DNA of 64,000 bases from Arcobacter sp. LA11 (GTDB lineage Bacteria > Campylobacterota > Campylobacteria > Campylobacterales > Arcobacteraceae), in assembly GCF_001895145.1 (NCBI RefSeq), contig NZ_BDIR01000005.1:62001-126000 (forward strand), in the 5' to 3' direction. The position numbers and the translations under genes were made by a program. Under the pieces are notes generated by a model that saw only the letters and a program-made list of their open reading frames with translations, did not search any database and was not told the origin of the DNA. Numbering within the stretch: position 1 is the stretch's first letter; the number at the start of each line of letters is the position of its first letter. This document shows positions 23,520-34,184 of this stretch, in pieces.

Positions 23520-24760
23520 TATTTAAATACGCTGTCTTTCAAGGCATCATCTAAATTTGCATGAACATCATAATCTAATTCTTTAAATCTTTCTACTAAT
23601 GGAGGATGAGAATAATAAAAGAATATATAAATAGGGTGAGATAATGGAAATGATTTATTTTCATTTGCAAGCTTTAATAAAGCACTTACTAAATCCTCTT
23701 TACTTTGCATATTTGAGCCAAATTCATCTGCTGCATATTCATTATGTCTTGAGATTAAAGAGATTAAAGGCATCAAGAAAAATGAAAGAATAGGTGAAAA
23801 AATCAAAAACAGTACAATAATTGCATAAGGTTCATTATTTAAATTAAGTCCTAAAAACATTTCATCATTTAAATTCCCAAATATTGCAAAAAATATAAAC
23901 ATAACAACACCCATGATTCCAATATTTTTTAAGATATCCCCATTTTTAAAGTGTCCTAACTCATGTCCTAATACTGCAAGAAGTTCATTGTGACTTAATT
24001 TTTCAACTAAAGTATCAAATAAAACAACTCTTTTTGTACTCCCTAGACCACCAAAGTATGCATTTAATCTATTGTCTCTTTTACTTGCATCAACTGAAAA
24101 AACACCTGAACTTTTAAATCCAACTTCATCTAAAAGGTTTTCAATTTTAGTCTCTAACTCTTTATCTTTCAAAGATTCAAACTTATCAAACATCTTATCT
24201 CTAATAACAGGGTATAACATATTTATCAAAATAATTACTGCAAAAATAAAAACAAATCCCCAAATCCACCATGCATCAAAAGTACTAATAATCCACGAAA
24301 TAGCAGCAATTACTAGTGAACCAAAAATTAAAAATAATACACCTGTTTTTATTGTATCTTTTATATATAATGAAGGTGTCATATTTGAAAAACCATATTT
24401 TTTATCTAGTTTAAAAGTTGAATGTAATTCAAAAGGAAGTCCTAAAATCCAATTAATAATAATAAATAAATCTATGAAAACAATAGCTTTAAGCCATCCT
24501 TGTTGAAAACTAGTAACAGAATCTAAAAATGACAATCCAAAAGAAAGCCAAAAAATAAAAAGTATAAAACTGTAAAAAGAAGCAAGTATTGCCATTTTCT
24601 CTTTTTCTATTGAATAATTTGCTGCTTCTATGTATTTATCTTGATCTAATATAATAGCTTGTAAGTTTTTTGCATTTTTAACAAAACCAATTTGCATAAA
24701 AGATGTATATACTGAAAATAGGAAATATAAACAATATCCTATAACAAAAATTTCTAACAC
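23519..24760 (-). CDS. M48 (Ste24-like) membrane zinc endopeptidase
   Basis: This 413-residue integral membrane protein has multiple helices and an M48 zinc site, LAVLGHELGHFKNGD, with a downstream NEYAADEFGSNM providing the third ligand Glu. KYGFSNMTPSLYIKDTIK near 135-152 is typical of the Ste24/CAAX prenyl protease group. In bacteria such enzymes act in membrane protein quality control; prenylation is not expected here. It starts 58 bases downstream of the diguanylate cyclase gene and ends at the rmuC start. Confidence 0.92.
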   Translation of the reverse strand: MLEIFVIGYCLYFLFSVYTSFMQIGFVKNAKNLQAIILDQDKYIEAANYSIEKEKMAILASFYSFILFIFWLSFGLSFLDSVTSFQQGWLKAIVFIDLFIIINWILGLPFELHSTFKLDKKYGFSNMTPSLYIKDTIKTGVLFLIFGSLVIAAISWIISTFDAWWIWGFVFIFAVIILINMLYPVIRDKMFDKFESLKDKELETKIENLLDEVGFKSSGVFSVDASKRDNRLNAYFGGLGSTKRVVLFDTLVEKLSHNELLAVLGHELGHFKNGDILKNIGIMGVVMFIFFAIFGNLNDEMFLGLNLNNEPYAIIVLFLIFSPILSFFLMPLISLISRHNEYAADEFGSNMQSKEDLVSALLKLANENKSFPLSHPIYIFFYYSHPPLVERFKELDYDVHANLDDALKDSVFK

Positions 24761-24818
24761 ACTAAATTCCTTTAAAATATAATATTTAACTTATATTTTA
24801 TCGTTTTAAACTTGTGAT

Positions 24819-25844
24819 TTATTGAATAATTAAATTATCTTCTTGATTAATATCAGCTTTAGATAAAATAACCTTGTTTCGGCCATTTCTCTTTGCTTCG
24901 TAAAGAGCTAAGTCTGCTCTATGTAGGATAGTTTCTAAATCAGGATCATCTGAGTGTAAAAGTGCAACACCAACACTTACCGTGAATTTGATTTTTTCAT
25001 TTTTTGCAGTATGGTATTCAGTATTTTCTATTTCAAATCTAATATTTTCAGCAGCTTTTAAAGCCCCTCTTTCTGAAGTATTTGGTAAAACAGCAGCAAA
25101 CTCTTCTCCACCTAATCTTCCAAAAATATCTGATTTTCTTAAAGTACCTTCTGTTTTTTTAGCCATTAATCTAATAACTTCATCACCAACAGAGTGTCCA
25201 TATATATCATTTATCATTTTAAATTTATCAATATCTATCATTAATACTGCAAGTTTTTTATTCTCTCTTCTAGTATATGTAATCATAGGTGCACAAGATT
25301 CATAAAAACTTCTTCTGTTTCTAACCCCAGATAAAGAGTCTGTAGTAGCCAAAATTTCAAGTTTTACATTGATTTCATTAAGTTCTTTCGTACGTTTCTC
25401 AACAGCACTTTCTAATACTTTTTGATAATCTTTTAATCTTCTATCTAATGCATTTAATTTAATAGCTTCCAAAATAATAAGTTCAAAATCAACCCTATCA
25501 AATCTTCTTGGTATCATTTGATAAATAGAAGCAAGATTGATGATTTTTTCTAAAGATTCAACACTAACAACATCGTTAAATAAAATATTTTTAGTGTTTG
25601 GAGAGTTTTTACTTAGTTCGACAATAAAATCTTCACATTTCATACCTGATGTATCATTACCTACAATAGTAATTAAGATTTCATTTCCTGCAATTATATA
25701 ATTATAACAACCTATTAATGCTTGTTCAGCATTAACATAGCTTTCTATAATATAATCAGAGTCTACGATTCTAGAAATTTTATTGTATAGTTCGTCAAGT
25801 ATTTCAACATCACTTTCGATGCACGCGATGACATATTTCCCCAT
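24819..25844 (-). CDS. Diguanylate cyclase with degenerate receiver domain
   Basis: This 341-residue protein has an N-terminal receiver-like domain (about 1-125). The normal phospho-acceptor Asp position reads TIVGNDTSGM, so the Asp at the end of the third strand appears to be lost and phosphorylation is doubtful. A short coiled coil (about 135-165) joins it to a GGDEF domain (165-325) with intact GGEEF and the product-inhibition site RKSD five residues before it. It should synthesise c-di-GMP under some non-phosphorylation control. No partner histidine kinase is adjacent. Confidence 0.88.
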   Translation of the reverse strand: MGKYVIACIESDVEILDELYNKISRIVDSDYIIESYVNAEQALIGCYNYIIAGNEILITIVGNDTSGMKCEDFIVELSKNSPNTKNILFNDVVSVESLEKIINLASIYQMIPRRFDRVDFELIILEAIKLNALDRRLKDYQKVLESAVEKRTKELNEINVKLEILATTDSLSGVRNRRSFYESCAPMITYTRRENKKLAVLMIDIDKFKMINDIYGHSVGDEVIRLMAKKTEGTLRKSDIFGRLGGEEFAAVLPNTSERGALKAAENIRFEIENTEYHTAKNEKIKFTVSVGVALLHSDDPDLETILHRADLALYEAKRNGRNKVILSKADINQEDNLIIQ

Positions 25845-26008
25845 TAATTCTCCACTAAGTTTAAGCTAAGAATTCTATCAGAAGAAACTTTCAATGAAAA
25901 TTAAGTGAATAAGTAAATTTAGTGTTAAATGTATACAAACGACTCATTTGTATAAGATATAGATATGTTAATAGTATTACATTAATATTATTGTGCAATT
26001 ATTAAAAG

Positions 26009-26039
26009 AAGTTTAAGTAGCTTCAGACTACTTAAACTT
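26009..26039 (-). terminator. Terminator hairpin after the YbgC-type gene
   Basis: A perfect 12-bp stem (26009-26020 with 26028-26039, loop CTTCAGA). On the minus strand it is followed by UUCUUUUAAU. It lies 36 bases beyond the end of the YbgC-type thioesterase gene. Confidence 0.65.
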
Positions 26040-26074
26040 GACTACTTGCAATATTAATTGTATTATTATTTTTT

Positions 26075-26437
26075 TTATTGAAAAATTTCTAAAATTTCTT
26101 TTGGAATTTTAAAAGGTTTGAAGTTTTTAAGATAAGCTAATTTAATTTTAGCAGTAAATAATAGCTCTTCCCCTCTAAAAATCTCATGAAATATCTCTAT
26201 AGATGCACTCTTTTGAGAGACTATTTTTGATGTTACTTCTAAAACATCTGCAAAAGTAGCAGATTTTATATAATCAGCCTCAACTTTTTTAACTACAAAA
26301 AATTCATCACCATTGTGAGGAGATAAACCTTTCTCAAAAAATATATTACTTCTAGCTCTTTCACAAAATTTTAAATAGTTTGCATAATATACAACGCCAC
26401 CAATATCTGTATCTTCATAAAAGACTCTTATTTTCAT
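26075..26437 (-). CDS. ybgC: YbgC/FadM-type acyl-CoA thioesterase
   Basis: This 120-residue single hot-dog domain carries the YbgC signature at the N-terminus, VFYEDTDIGGVVYYANY (catalytic D15 within), followed by LKFCERARS. Members hydrolyse short- or long-chain acyl-CoA or acyl-ACP. In proteobacteria ybgC often accompanies tol-pal; here it stands alone between non-related genes. Length is a little short (usually about 130), but the domain is complete. Confidence 0.9.
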   Translation of the reverse strand: MKIRVFYEDTDIGGVVYYANYLKFCERARSNIFFEKGLSPHNGDEFFVVKKVEADYIKSATFADVLEVTSKIVSQKSASIEIFHEIFRGEELLFTAKIKLAYLKNFKPFKIPKEILEIFQ

Positions 26438-26595
26438 ACTTATAAATCCCTTTAAATCGACTATTGGATTATATCAAGATTTATATTTTATATCCATATA
26501 AAAAATATTAAAACGGTAAAAAATGAAAGATAATTATTTATGTAGTTTTGTTATAACATTAGTGACTATATAAGTAATTACCAAAATTATTCAAA

Positions 26596-27522
26596 TTACT
26601 TAACTTGATATCTAAATAGTATAAGATTATCTAAAATAAGATTACTCGACCAGATAAATGAAGCACCAGAGCCTGAAAATTGTTTTTGAAAATTCATATA
26701 AGATTTTTTATTATTAACACCAATCTCATCTTCTGTATATTCAACTGCTTCTGGCCAAGATAAATATTTATTATTTGATTTCCAATTTAAAGGAATATCC
26801 CAATGTAATGAATAAGTTTCTTTATATTGATTTGAACCTTTTGTATTGCAATCTTTTGTTATTCTTTTATTTCCATCTTCTTTTACACAAGTCAAATCAT
26901 AAATAGGAGAGGTATAAAAAGTTTGCGCTTTCCAATTTGAATTTGTAACAGTCCCATCAGAGAAACTAGCTATCAATCCACCATCACCTGGATGAAAAGC
27001 TTTACCTCTATTATTTTCACTACCTAAACCAGAATTTTCTTCCCAATCAACAACTTTAATTGCAATTTCGTATGGTTTTTTAACTTTGAATTTTACAATA
27101 TTAGAGTTAAAAGGAGTAAAAGGAATAGGATCAATACCTACTAGTTTACCATTAATAAATAATTCAAAATAGTTATCTGCAAATATATAAGCTGTAATAA
27201 TTTCTCCATCTGCATCTATTTGGGTGATAGGAACAGATGAAAGATTAACTTCTGCTAAAGATTTTGGTTTTACATTAGAACATTCATTATATAGATCACT
27301 CGCAAAGTACTTTTTATCATAGTGTACCTTTCCTGGTACTATAAATTCTTTTTCATTAAAAGTCTTAATACCAATTGGGGATGGTCTTGAACGACCATTT
27401 TCACAGCTAAATAAATTTTCTATTTCTACTTGTGCTTTACCTTTTATTATGTGTGTTTCACTAAAAGCAACTGAGTATGTTAAGCATAATATTGATAAGA
27501 ATGATAAGAATTTTATTTTCAT
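26596..27522 (-). CDS. Secreted protein, predicted beta-sandwich, unknown
   Basis: This 308-residue protein has a signal peptide (1-20, LSILCLTYSVAFSET). The middle contains YIFADNYFELFINGKLVG and YEIAIKVVDWEENSG, a pattern seen in carbohydrate- or galactose-binding-like sandwich domains. A C-terminal GASFIWSSNLILDNLILFRY follows. Several Cys (near 40, 80, 210 and 220) may form disulfides. I do not recognise a named family. No enzymatic motif is evident. It stands alone, 97 bases upstream of the chemoreceptor on the same strand; whether it supplies a ligand-binding partner is speculation. Confidence 0.7.
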   Translation of the reverse strand: MKIKFLSFLSILCLTYSVAFSETHIIKGKAQVEIENLFSCENGRSRPSPIGIKTFNEKEFIVPGKVHYDKKYFASDLYNECSNVKPKSLAEVNLSSVPITQIDADGEIITAYIFADNYFELFINGKLVGIDPIPFTPFNSNIVKFKVKKPYEIAIKVVDWEENSGLGSENNRGKAFHPGDGGLIASFSDGTVTNSNWKAQTFYTSPIYDLTCVKEDGNKRITKDCNTKGSNQYKETYSLHWDIPLNWKSNNKYLSWPEAVEYTEDEIGVNNKKSYMNFQKQFSGSGASFIWSSNLILDNLILFRYQVK

Positions 27523-27619
27523 TTTAATCTCCTTAAATTTTTTTATTGTAATTAAACTTTATTAATCATATATTAATAAGATAAAAATTAATTATTATAA
27601 AAATAAAAAAGATAGACTT

Positions 27620-30133
27620 TCAATTTTTTCCATCAAATTCTTTTTCATTAGTATTTGTAACAATCAATTTTGCTATTCCATCTGTTTGTTGTGCAATAGA
27701 TTGAGTTTGAGATGCTATAGAAGCATTTTGTTGAGTTTGTTGATCTAATGAATTTATTGTTCCATTAATCTGTTGGATACCTTCCATTTGTTCTTTACTG
27801 GCAGTTTCAACACCTGAAATTAAATCAAGTGTTTTTGATATATTCTGATTTAAATCATTATAACCACCAATCATTTTTTTAGATATAACTTTTCCTGTAT
27901 TTGCCTTATCAGTTGCACTTTGAACAAGAGTTTTAATCTCACTTGCAGCTTCAGCTGATTTACTAGCTAAATTTCTTACTTCTTGAGCAACAACTGCAAA
28001 TCCTTTCCCCGCTTCGCCTGCTGTTGCAGCTTCAACAGCAGCATTTAATGATAAAATATTAGTTTGAAATGCTATTTGGTCAATAACTGTAATAGCATCA
28101 TTTATAGATGTAACTTGCTCATCTATTTCATCCATTGCTATTGTAGTTTGATTTGCTAATTCTTCACCACTGCTAGCAGAGGTTGACAGTTCTCTGGCAA
28201 AGCCAGACATTTTAACTACATTTTCCGTATTATTTGAAATATTACTTGTAATTTCCCCAAGTGCAGATACTATTTCTTCTAGTGCAGTTGCAGATTCACT
28301 TGAATTTTTATTTAAAGTATTTACGTTGTCCATCAATTTATTTGAACTATCTTCAAGAGTTAATCCATTCTTTTTATTTTCAACTAACATCTCAGTTATT
28401 GAATCACCTAGTAAATTTACACTTGTTGCTAATACTAAAAGATCTTTTTTAATATTATTAGTAGAAACTTTTTTAGTATAATCATATTGAGTATATTCAT
28501 CAAGAGTACTCAATACATGTCCAATATTGTTTTCTAAATTTGTACCCATTTTATTTAATAATATTGTTAATTCATTTAATGTAGGATTTGTAGAGTTGAT
28601 ATCTATTCTCTGGGATAAATCTCCTTGCTCAAATTCTGACATGATTTTAATAGTACTATTAATAACTTGTTTATCTTCATCAAGTGATTTTTGAGTTTTT
28701 ACAATATTTTCATTAATAATATCTGCCATAACACCAAATTCATCTTTAGTATCTATTTTCAATAGTTCAACCGTATTCTTTTCTCTATTAAGAAACTTAA
28801 AGAAATGAAGTAATCCATCTTGAAATTTACTTATAGGTTTTGCAATAATTTGATTTATAAAATATCTTAAAATTAAAATAGATAATAGAATACAAACAAT
28901 AGCAACAATAATCATAGTTTTTTCCAGCTTATGTGCTGAAAGTAAAGCCTCATCTTCATCTATTTCAGCAACTATCGCCCATGAAGTTTGACCATAAATA
29001 TCAATTTTACTATAAGCACTTAAAACAGAGACTCCTCTATAATCATCTATAATCCAGTTTCCAAATTTATTTGATTTATTCGACATAACCTCTTTTGTTG
29101 AATCTGTTTTTATTTCCCATACTCCAATTGTAGAATTTAACTTTTGTACAATTGGATCATTTATATCTTTAGTAAATCTTGAATTATTTCTCATTTTATA
29201 ATCTTGTCCAACAAGATAACATTCACCACTTTGACCTAAACCTGCTGCTTCATAGTCTCCATTAAAACTCATAATATTATTTATAGCATCAACAGGCATC
29301 TGAAATATTAATACACCTTTTTTTATACCGTTTATAAATATTGGAGTAGCTATAAATGATGCTGCACTATTATAACTAGGTTCATAAGGGGCAAAGTCAT
29401 TAAATGCTAATTCTCCATATTCTAATTCTAAAGCTTTTTTATAAACTTTTGCAATACCTGTATCACTATAAACACCAATCTTTAAATTCGTAGCAAAATC
29501 TTTTTCTTTAAAATCTGTATAAATCAGATTTCCTTTTAAATCAACCATAAAAATATCATATAATTCAAAGCTTGTTAAAAAAGAGTCAAATGAACTATGG
29601 TATTTTTTATGTGCTCTCATATACGTAGAATCATATTCTTTATTGTAGTTCATATTGTTTTTTTCACCAAGTTTCTCTTTATTATTGGTTATAAATATAT
29701 ATTGAGCAATTAGTGCATTAGTATCTTTAGGGATATAACTATCTATACTTCTTCTTTGTTTAGAATTTGGCACTTCATAATTTACACTATTTAGATAATT
29801 ATTTTCAAAATCTATTTTAAGTTCATTTTTTATTTGTGATAAATCTAGTTTTATTTCATTTGATAACTTATAAAAACCATCTTCAAAATCTAAGAATGCC
29901 TCTTTTGTACCTTGATTTGAAGCTAAAGATGTAAGTAAGCCTTTAAGATAATTAAAATAATTAGTTATCTCATATTTTTTGGTTATCTTCAATGTAGTAA
30001 GCTTATTCATCTCTGAGTTTGTCAATGAATTTAAAGAGCTATTTACTGAAATTATAGTGATAATACTACCTAAAAGAAACATATTTAAAATAACAATAAT
30101 TGAAATTTTTAATTTTACAGATTTATTTTTCAT
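27620..30133 (-). CDS. Methyl-accepting chemotaxis protein
   Basis: This 837-residue receptor has membrane helix 1 (about 8-29), a large periplasmic sensor of about 375 residues and membrane helix 2 (about 405-427, [16 protein letters not shown]). HAMP-type regions and the signalling coiled coil follow. The hairpin tip [23 protein letters not shown] is canonical, here kept to its core: [20 protein letters not shown]. The sensor contains the Cache-like [20 protein letters not shown] and [17 protein letters not shown], so a double-Cache fold is likely. Ligand unknown. The C-terminus NEKEFDGKN has no CheR/CheB tether. The tip is nearly the same as that of the receptor at 58883. Confidence 0.93.
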   Translation of the reverse strand: MKNKSVKLKISIIVILNMFLLGSIITIISVNSSLNSLTNSEMNKLTTLKITKKYEITNYFNYLKGLLTSLASNQGTKEAFLDFEDGFYKLSNEIKLDLSQIKNELKIDFENNYLNSVNYEVPNSKQRRSIDSYIPKDTNALIAQYIFITNNKEKLGEKNNMNYNKEYDSTYMRAHKKYHSSFDSFLTSFELYDIFMVDLKGNLIYTDFKEKDFATNLKIGVYSDTGIAKVYKKALELEYGELAFNDFAPYEPSYNSAASFIATPIFINGIKKGVLIFQMPVDAINNIMSFNGDYEAAGLGQSGECYLVGQDYKMRNNSRFTKDINDPIVQKLNSTIGVWEIKTDSTKEVMSNKSNKFGNWIIDDYRGVSVLSAYSKIDIYGQTSWAIVAEIDEDEALLSAHKLEKTMIIVAIVCILLSILILRYFINQIIAKPISKFQDGLLHFFKFLNREKNTVELLKIDTKDEFGVMADIINENIVKTQKSLDEDKQVINSTIKIMSEFEQGDLSQRIDINSTNPTLNELTILLNKMGTNLENNIGHVLSTLDEYTQYDYTKKVSTNNIKKDLLVLATSVNLLGDSITEMLVENKKNGLTLEDSSNKLMDNVNTLNKNSSESATALEEIVSALGEITSNISNNTENVVKMSGFARELSTSASSGEELANQTTIAMDEIDEQVTSINDAITVIDQIAFQTNILSLNAAVEAATAGEAGKGFAVVAQEVRNLASKSAEAASEIKTLVQSATDKANTGKVISKKMIGGYNDLNQNISKTLDLISGVETASKEQMEGIQQINGTINSLDQQTQQNASIASQTQSIAQQTDGIAKLIVTNTNEKEFDGKN

Positions 30134-30281
30134 ATTTATTTCTCCATAAATAACTTTAATATTAGTATATTGTAATATACAATTTAAATGTATATTAAGA
30201 TTATATATACTTATTTCTTAGAGCATGCTATTAAATAATAATTTTTTATATCTTTTGATTAAATAATTTTGAAAGAATAGA

Positions 30282-31934
30282 TTAACTCAAATATATTCTA
30301 AAGCAAGCACCTTTATATTTTTTATTGTCATAACTAAATTCTGTATTTATTATACTAATATGTCCATCATGTCTTTTTGTAATAATCTGATGAGCCATAG
30401 AAAGACCTATTCCAGTACCTATTGATTTATGTTTTGTAGTAAAATATGGTTCAAAGATTCTATTTATTATATTTTCATCAATTCCAAATCCAGTATCTTT
30501 TATTTCAATCATTAGACAACTGTCAATCTCTTTTGTTGAAACAAAAATATATCTGTCTTCTTCATCTGAAATATTTTCCACAAGGGCATCTTTTGCGTTA
30601 GTTATTATATTTATAAAAGCTTGTGTAAGCTCATTTTTTAGACCTTGTATTTTAATATCAACAGTAAACTCTGATACAACTTTAACGTAGTTGTTTTTTA
30701 AAGATGCATCTAATATTGTCAAACTACTCTCTAATACACTTACTAAAGATAAAGGCTCTTTATTTTTAGAGTTTTTAATAAATGACCTAAAATCATCAAC
30801 TGTATGGGATAAATAATTAGCTTGCTTTATAATTTCATTCATATTAGATGAAATATTATCAGGGTTTACAATACCATGTTCATCTTCTAATTTAAAGCCA
30901 CTTGCAATTGTAGTTATCACACTAAGAGGTTGTCGCCACTGATGAGCTATATTTCCTATCATTTCACCCATTGATGCTAACTTACTTTGTTCAGCAATAA
31001 ATTCTTGGTCTTTATAGATACGTTTTTGTGATTGGTCACGTTCCATTACAATGCTAGTAAGTCTTGCAGCAGATAAAAGATCATTTGACTCTTCTTGTGT
31101 AGGTAAAGCTGGATAATCATAGTACATACCAAAAGCACCTAAAACTTTCCCCGTTGAATCAATTATTGGCTCAGACCAGCAAGATCTCATACCATGTGGA
31201 AGTGCCGCTTTTTTTATATTTTCCCATTTTGGATCTGTTTCAATATTTTCTACAAGAACTCGTTTCCCTGTGTAAGTTGAAGTACCACAAGAACCAACAG
31301 CAGGACCAATTTCTAGGCCATGAACTGCATTACAATACTCTTCAGGTATACTTGGTGCTCCACCATGTAAAAGTTTCCCATCTTCAAGTTCTAAGAGTGA
31401 ACATCTCATTCCTGGATGACGGTTCTCATACATTAGAGCTATTGCATCATAAACATTTGAAGCAGGTTTGCCAATTGCAATCATTTCTAAGATGGAATTA
31501 GTTTGATGAATAAACTCTTCTGATTTTTTTCTTTCTGTTATATCAATATGAGTGCCAATTAAACGTATTGATTCTCCACTAGTTTCATCTTTAATAAAAA
31601 AACCTCTAGATAAAACAATAACTTTTGAACCATTTTTATGATTCATTTTCATTTCTAATTCAAATTCTTCTAAATCGTTATCTAAACAATCTTGAACCTT
31701 TTCTAGAGCACGAATTTTATCTTCTGAATCTACTAAATTTTCCCAAGTCTCAAAACAATTTTCTAGTTCATGTTCTTTATACCCAAGCATACTTTTCCAT
31801 TTTGCAGAGTAATAAACTTCATTTGTAAGTAAGTTCCAATCCCAAAGACCATCATTAATCCCCTTCATAACAAGAGAAAAACGATCATCATTTTGTTTTA
31901 AATCATCAGAACTGTTAGTTTTAAGCGCTTTCAT
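30282..31934 (-). CDS. PAS-GAF sensor histidine kinase
   Basis: This 550-residue cytoplasmic kinase has a PAS domain (about 15-135) with its PAC end IGTHIDITERKKSE. A GAF domain (about 148-300) contains VGSCGTSTYTGKRVLVENI and SCWSEPIIDSTGKVLGAFGM. The phosphoacceptor helix has IGNIAHQWRQPLSVITTIAS and the HATPase domain ends with GTGIGLSMAHQIITKRHDG. No membrane helices are seen, and the GAF sequence type is common in sensors of small intracellular molecules. No response regulator is adjacent, so the partner must be elsewhere. Confidence 0.92.
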   Translation of the reverse strand: MKALKTNSSDDLKQNDDRFSLVMKGINDGLWDWNLLTNEVYYSAKWKSMLGYKEHELENCFETWENLVDSEDKIRALEKVQDCLDNDLEEFELEMKMNHKNGSKVIVLSRGFFIKDETSGESIRLIGTHIDITERKKSEEFIHQTNSILEMIAIGKPASNVYDAIALMYENRHPGMRCSLLELEDGKLLHGGAPSIPEEYCNAVHGLEIGPAVGSCGTSTYTGKRVLVENIETDPKWENIKKAALPHGMRSCWSEPIIDSTGKVLGAFGMYYDYPALPTQEESNDLLSAARLTSIVMERDQSQKRIYKDQEFIAEQSKLASMGEMIGNIAHQWRQPLSVITTIASGFKLEDEHGIVNPDNISSNMNEIIKQANYLSHTVDDFRSFIKNSKNKEPLSLVSVLESSLTILDASLKNNYVKVVSEFTVDIKIQGLKNELTQAFINIITNAKDALVENISDEEDRYIFVSTKEIDSCLMIEIKDTGFGIDENIINRIFEPYFTTKHKSIGTGIGLSMAHQIITKRHDGHISIINTEFSYDNKKYKGACFRIYLS

Positions 31935-32039
31935 ACTTAGACCTAGATAATAAATTATTTTTTAATGTATCATAATTGTAACAATTAGTTAATAAATAAA
32001 TATAAAATTTTAAAAGTACATTTTTTATTTATTCTATTT

Positions 32040-32069
32040 AAAGAGGATTGAAAAATCAATCACTCTTTT
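32040..32069. terminator. Hairpin after the aldo/keto reductase gene
   Basis: GATTGA/TCAATC and AAAGAG/CTCTTT form a two-part stem with a one-base bulge (32040-32068), starting right after the aldo/keto reductase stop. The T-run lies on the plus-strand side, so efficiency on the minus strand is uncertain. Confidence 0.4.
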
Positions 32070-33089
32070 TTATCCCATCGGGTATAAAATATCTTTTTGA
32101 ATCTCTTCAATATTTTTTATAAGTTCATCATCTAGTTCAAAATTTAAGGCAGCTAATGATTCATCTAGTTGAGATAGTTGTCTTGCACCAATAATTGTAG
32201 ACGCAACAAAATCAAAGTGTTTTGAATATGCAACTGCAAGTGTTACAGGAGATATACCATACTCTTCTGCTAACTTTATATATCTAGTTGTAGCACCAAT
32301 TGTTTTATCATTTACAAATCTATCTGCCATAGCTCTAACTCTAGCACTTGAGTTTTCCATATAAAGTCCAAATCTTGAACCTTCTGGGTACAATCCTGAA
32401 TTATATTTTCCAGATAAAACTCCTCCACCAATTGGAGAATAAGGAAGAAGTGAAATGTTTTCTCTTCTACAAACATTTGCTAGTTCATCATGAAATCTTG
32501 GATTTAAAAGAGAGAAATTATTTTGTATAGATTCAAATCTTGCTAAATCCTTATACTTTGATACTTCATTTGCTTTTGTAAGTCCATAAGCATTATCATT
32601 TGATGTTCCAAGGTATCTAACTTTTCCTTCTTGTACTAGTTCATCAAAAGCTTTCATACTCTCTTCTATAGGAACAATAATATCAGGCCAGTGCATTTGA
32701 TATAAATCTATATAATCAGTTCCTAGTCTTTTCAAACTACCTTCAATTGCTGTTTTTATATGGAAAGAATCAATAGCAGTAAGTCCATGTCTTGTACATG
32801 GTACAAACCAACCAGATGAAGCACCTGCTACTTTTGTAGCTAATATAATAGATTCTCTAGGTTTTGTTTTTAACCACTCTCCTACTATTTTCTCAGTTGT
32901 TCCTTCATATGAAGCTTTTGGAGGCACAGGGTAGATTTCAGCTGTATCATAAAAATTTATTCCTTTATCATAGGCTTTATCTAATATTTTAAAGGCTTCT
33001 TCTTTAGAAGTCGTAGTTCCAAATGTCATAGTTCCTAAACAAATAGGAGTAACTCTAAGTCCACTTTTTCCAATATAGTTATATTTCAT
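32070..33089 (-). CDS. Aldo/keto reductase
   Basis: This 339-residue NADPH-dependent oxidoreductase of the (beta/alpha)8 AKR family is of the Tas/YajO-like group. Key motifs are ICLGTMTFGTTTSKEEA, NFYDTAEIYPVPP (catalytic Asp and Tyr), ILATKVAG (Lys), LYQMHWPD (His) and the cofactor loop ending STIIGARQLSQLDESLAAL. The substrate is unknown. Monocistronic: downstream of the TDT transporter gene by about 62 bases and closed by a weak hairpin. Confidence 0.92.
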   Translation of the reverse strand: MKYNYIGKSGLRVTPICLGTMTFGTTTSKEEAFKILDKAYDKGINFYDTAEIYPVPPKASYEGTTEKIVGEWLKTKPRESIILATKVAGASSGWFVPCTRHGLTAIDSFHIKTAIEGSLKRLGTDYIDLYQMHWPDIIVPIEESMKAFDELVQEGKVRYLGTSNDNAYGLTKANEVSKYKDLARFESIQNNFSLLNPRFHDELANVCRRENISLLPYSPIGGGVLSGKYNSGLYPEGSRFGLYMENSSARVRAMADRFVNDKTIGATTRYIKLAEEYGISPVTLAVAYSKHFDFVASTIIGARQLSQLDESLAALNFELDDELIKNIEEIQKDILYPMG

Positions 33090-33151
33090 ATTTTCTCCTA
33101 ATTAAAAAAATATTATATCGCTTTTAATTTAATTTAAAATATTTTTTAAAT

Positions 33152-34129
33152 TTACTCTAAAATACAAATTTCTTTTTTTAACATATGAGATATTGTTTCT
33201 TTTGCAACTAGAAATACTATTAAAAGAGTCATAGACATAAAAATATATGAAAGCAAACCATAAAACCATTCATGAGTCAATTCATACATCAATATAGTTG
33301 ACAAAGTTACAGCTGCCATTGGAAAAGTAAATGCCCACCATGAGATAAAAAACTTGATATTAATATAATTTTTATACATAACAAATACTAAGATTGTAAA
33401 AAACAAACCAAGACTATATAAAATATGTGCAAAGAAATCTAAAGATGATGTAAGTTTAATATATGCAAGAAAACCAATAGCAGGTGGAGCTATCAATATA
33501 AACAGTGTAGGCATGAATTTAGGTGCAAATTGTTTATGAAACATTATTCTATTTAAAATAATTGCAAAAAGAATAATCCAAAAAAAGAGTCCAATAGAAA
33601 AAAAGAAATATAAAACAGAATCATTTATAAATCCTTTTCCAGCTATTGGAACAATAATATTCCCTACAATGGGTATAAACCAAGCAGGATTTGAGTGGAT
33701 AATCTCAAGATTATTATTTATCCAAAATCTAATAGTATAAAAAGTTAAAAATATATGTATTGAAGCTCCAAAAATAAATAAAATTTGAGATAACTCAACA
33801 ATACTATGTCTATATAATACTGATAAAAGTAACATTGAGATAGAAATTGCTGCAAAAAAGTTTATTCTTATTGGATGAGAGAGCTCTTTTTTTACTTCTT
33901 CTTTATAAAGAATAAACTTTTTTACATAAAAAAATAAAATCACTAAAAAAAGGACACTAGATAAAAATGAAAAAGATAAAGCAATAATAGAAGGAAAATA
34001 TAAAATCTCATTCATTTTTTTCAATACTAAAGAGAGGCCTGAAAACCCCATAACTATCGCAAACATCATAACTGGAAAAAATTGTAATCTATTTGAAGGA
34101 ATAGAAGTAATACTCTCTACTTTTTGCAT
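33152..34129 (-). CDS. TDT/SLAC1-family transporter
   Basis: This 325-residue integral membrane protein has about ten helices. It opens PSNRLQFFPVMMFAIVMGFSGLSLVLKK (core: FPVMMFAIVMGFSGLSLV) and contains NPAWFIPIVGNIIVPIAGKG, the conserved loop of the tellurite-resistance/dicarboxylate transporter (TehA/Mae1/SLAC1) family. Members are anion channels or C4-dicarboxylate/sulfite exporters. With a Sox cluster in the same genome, sulfite or small-anion export is possible but not shown. It is divergent from the small gene at 34185. Confidence 0.85.
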   Translation of the reverse strand: MQKVESITSIPSNRLQFFPVMMFAIVMGFSGLSLVLKKMNEILYFPSIIALSFSFLSSVLFLVILFFYVKKFILYKEEVKKELSHPIRINFFAAISISMLLLSVLYRHSIVELSQILFIFGASIHIFLTFYTIRFWINNNLEIIHSNPAWFIPIVGNIIVPIAGKGFINDSVLYFFFSIGLFFWIILFAIILNRIMFHKQFAPKFMPTLFILIAPPAIGFLAYIKLTSSLDFFAHILYSLGLFFTILVFVMYKNYINIKFFISWWAFTFPMAAVTLSTILMYELTHEWFYGLLSYIFMSMTLLIVFLVAKETISHMLKKEICILE

Positions 34130-34184
34130 ATATAAAATCCTTATAAGAGAAACTAATTTATAATGATTTGACTAAAGGAGAAGC

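Noticed and set aside
24072-24506. Long plus-strand open frame inside the M48 peptidase gene
   Set aside because: It lies fully within a gene with intact M48 motifs on the other strand. Long antisense frames are expected in this codon usage.
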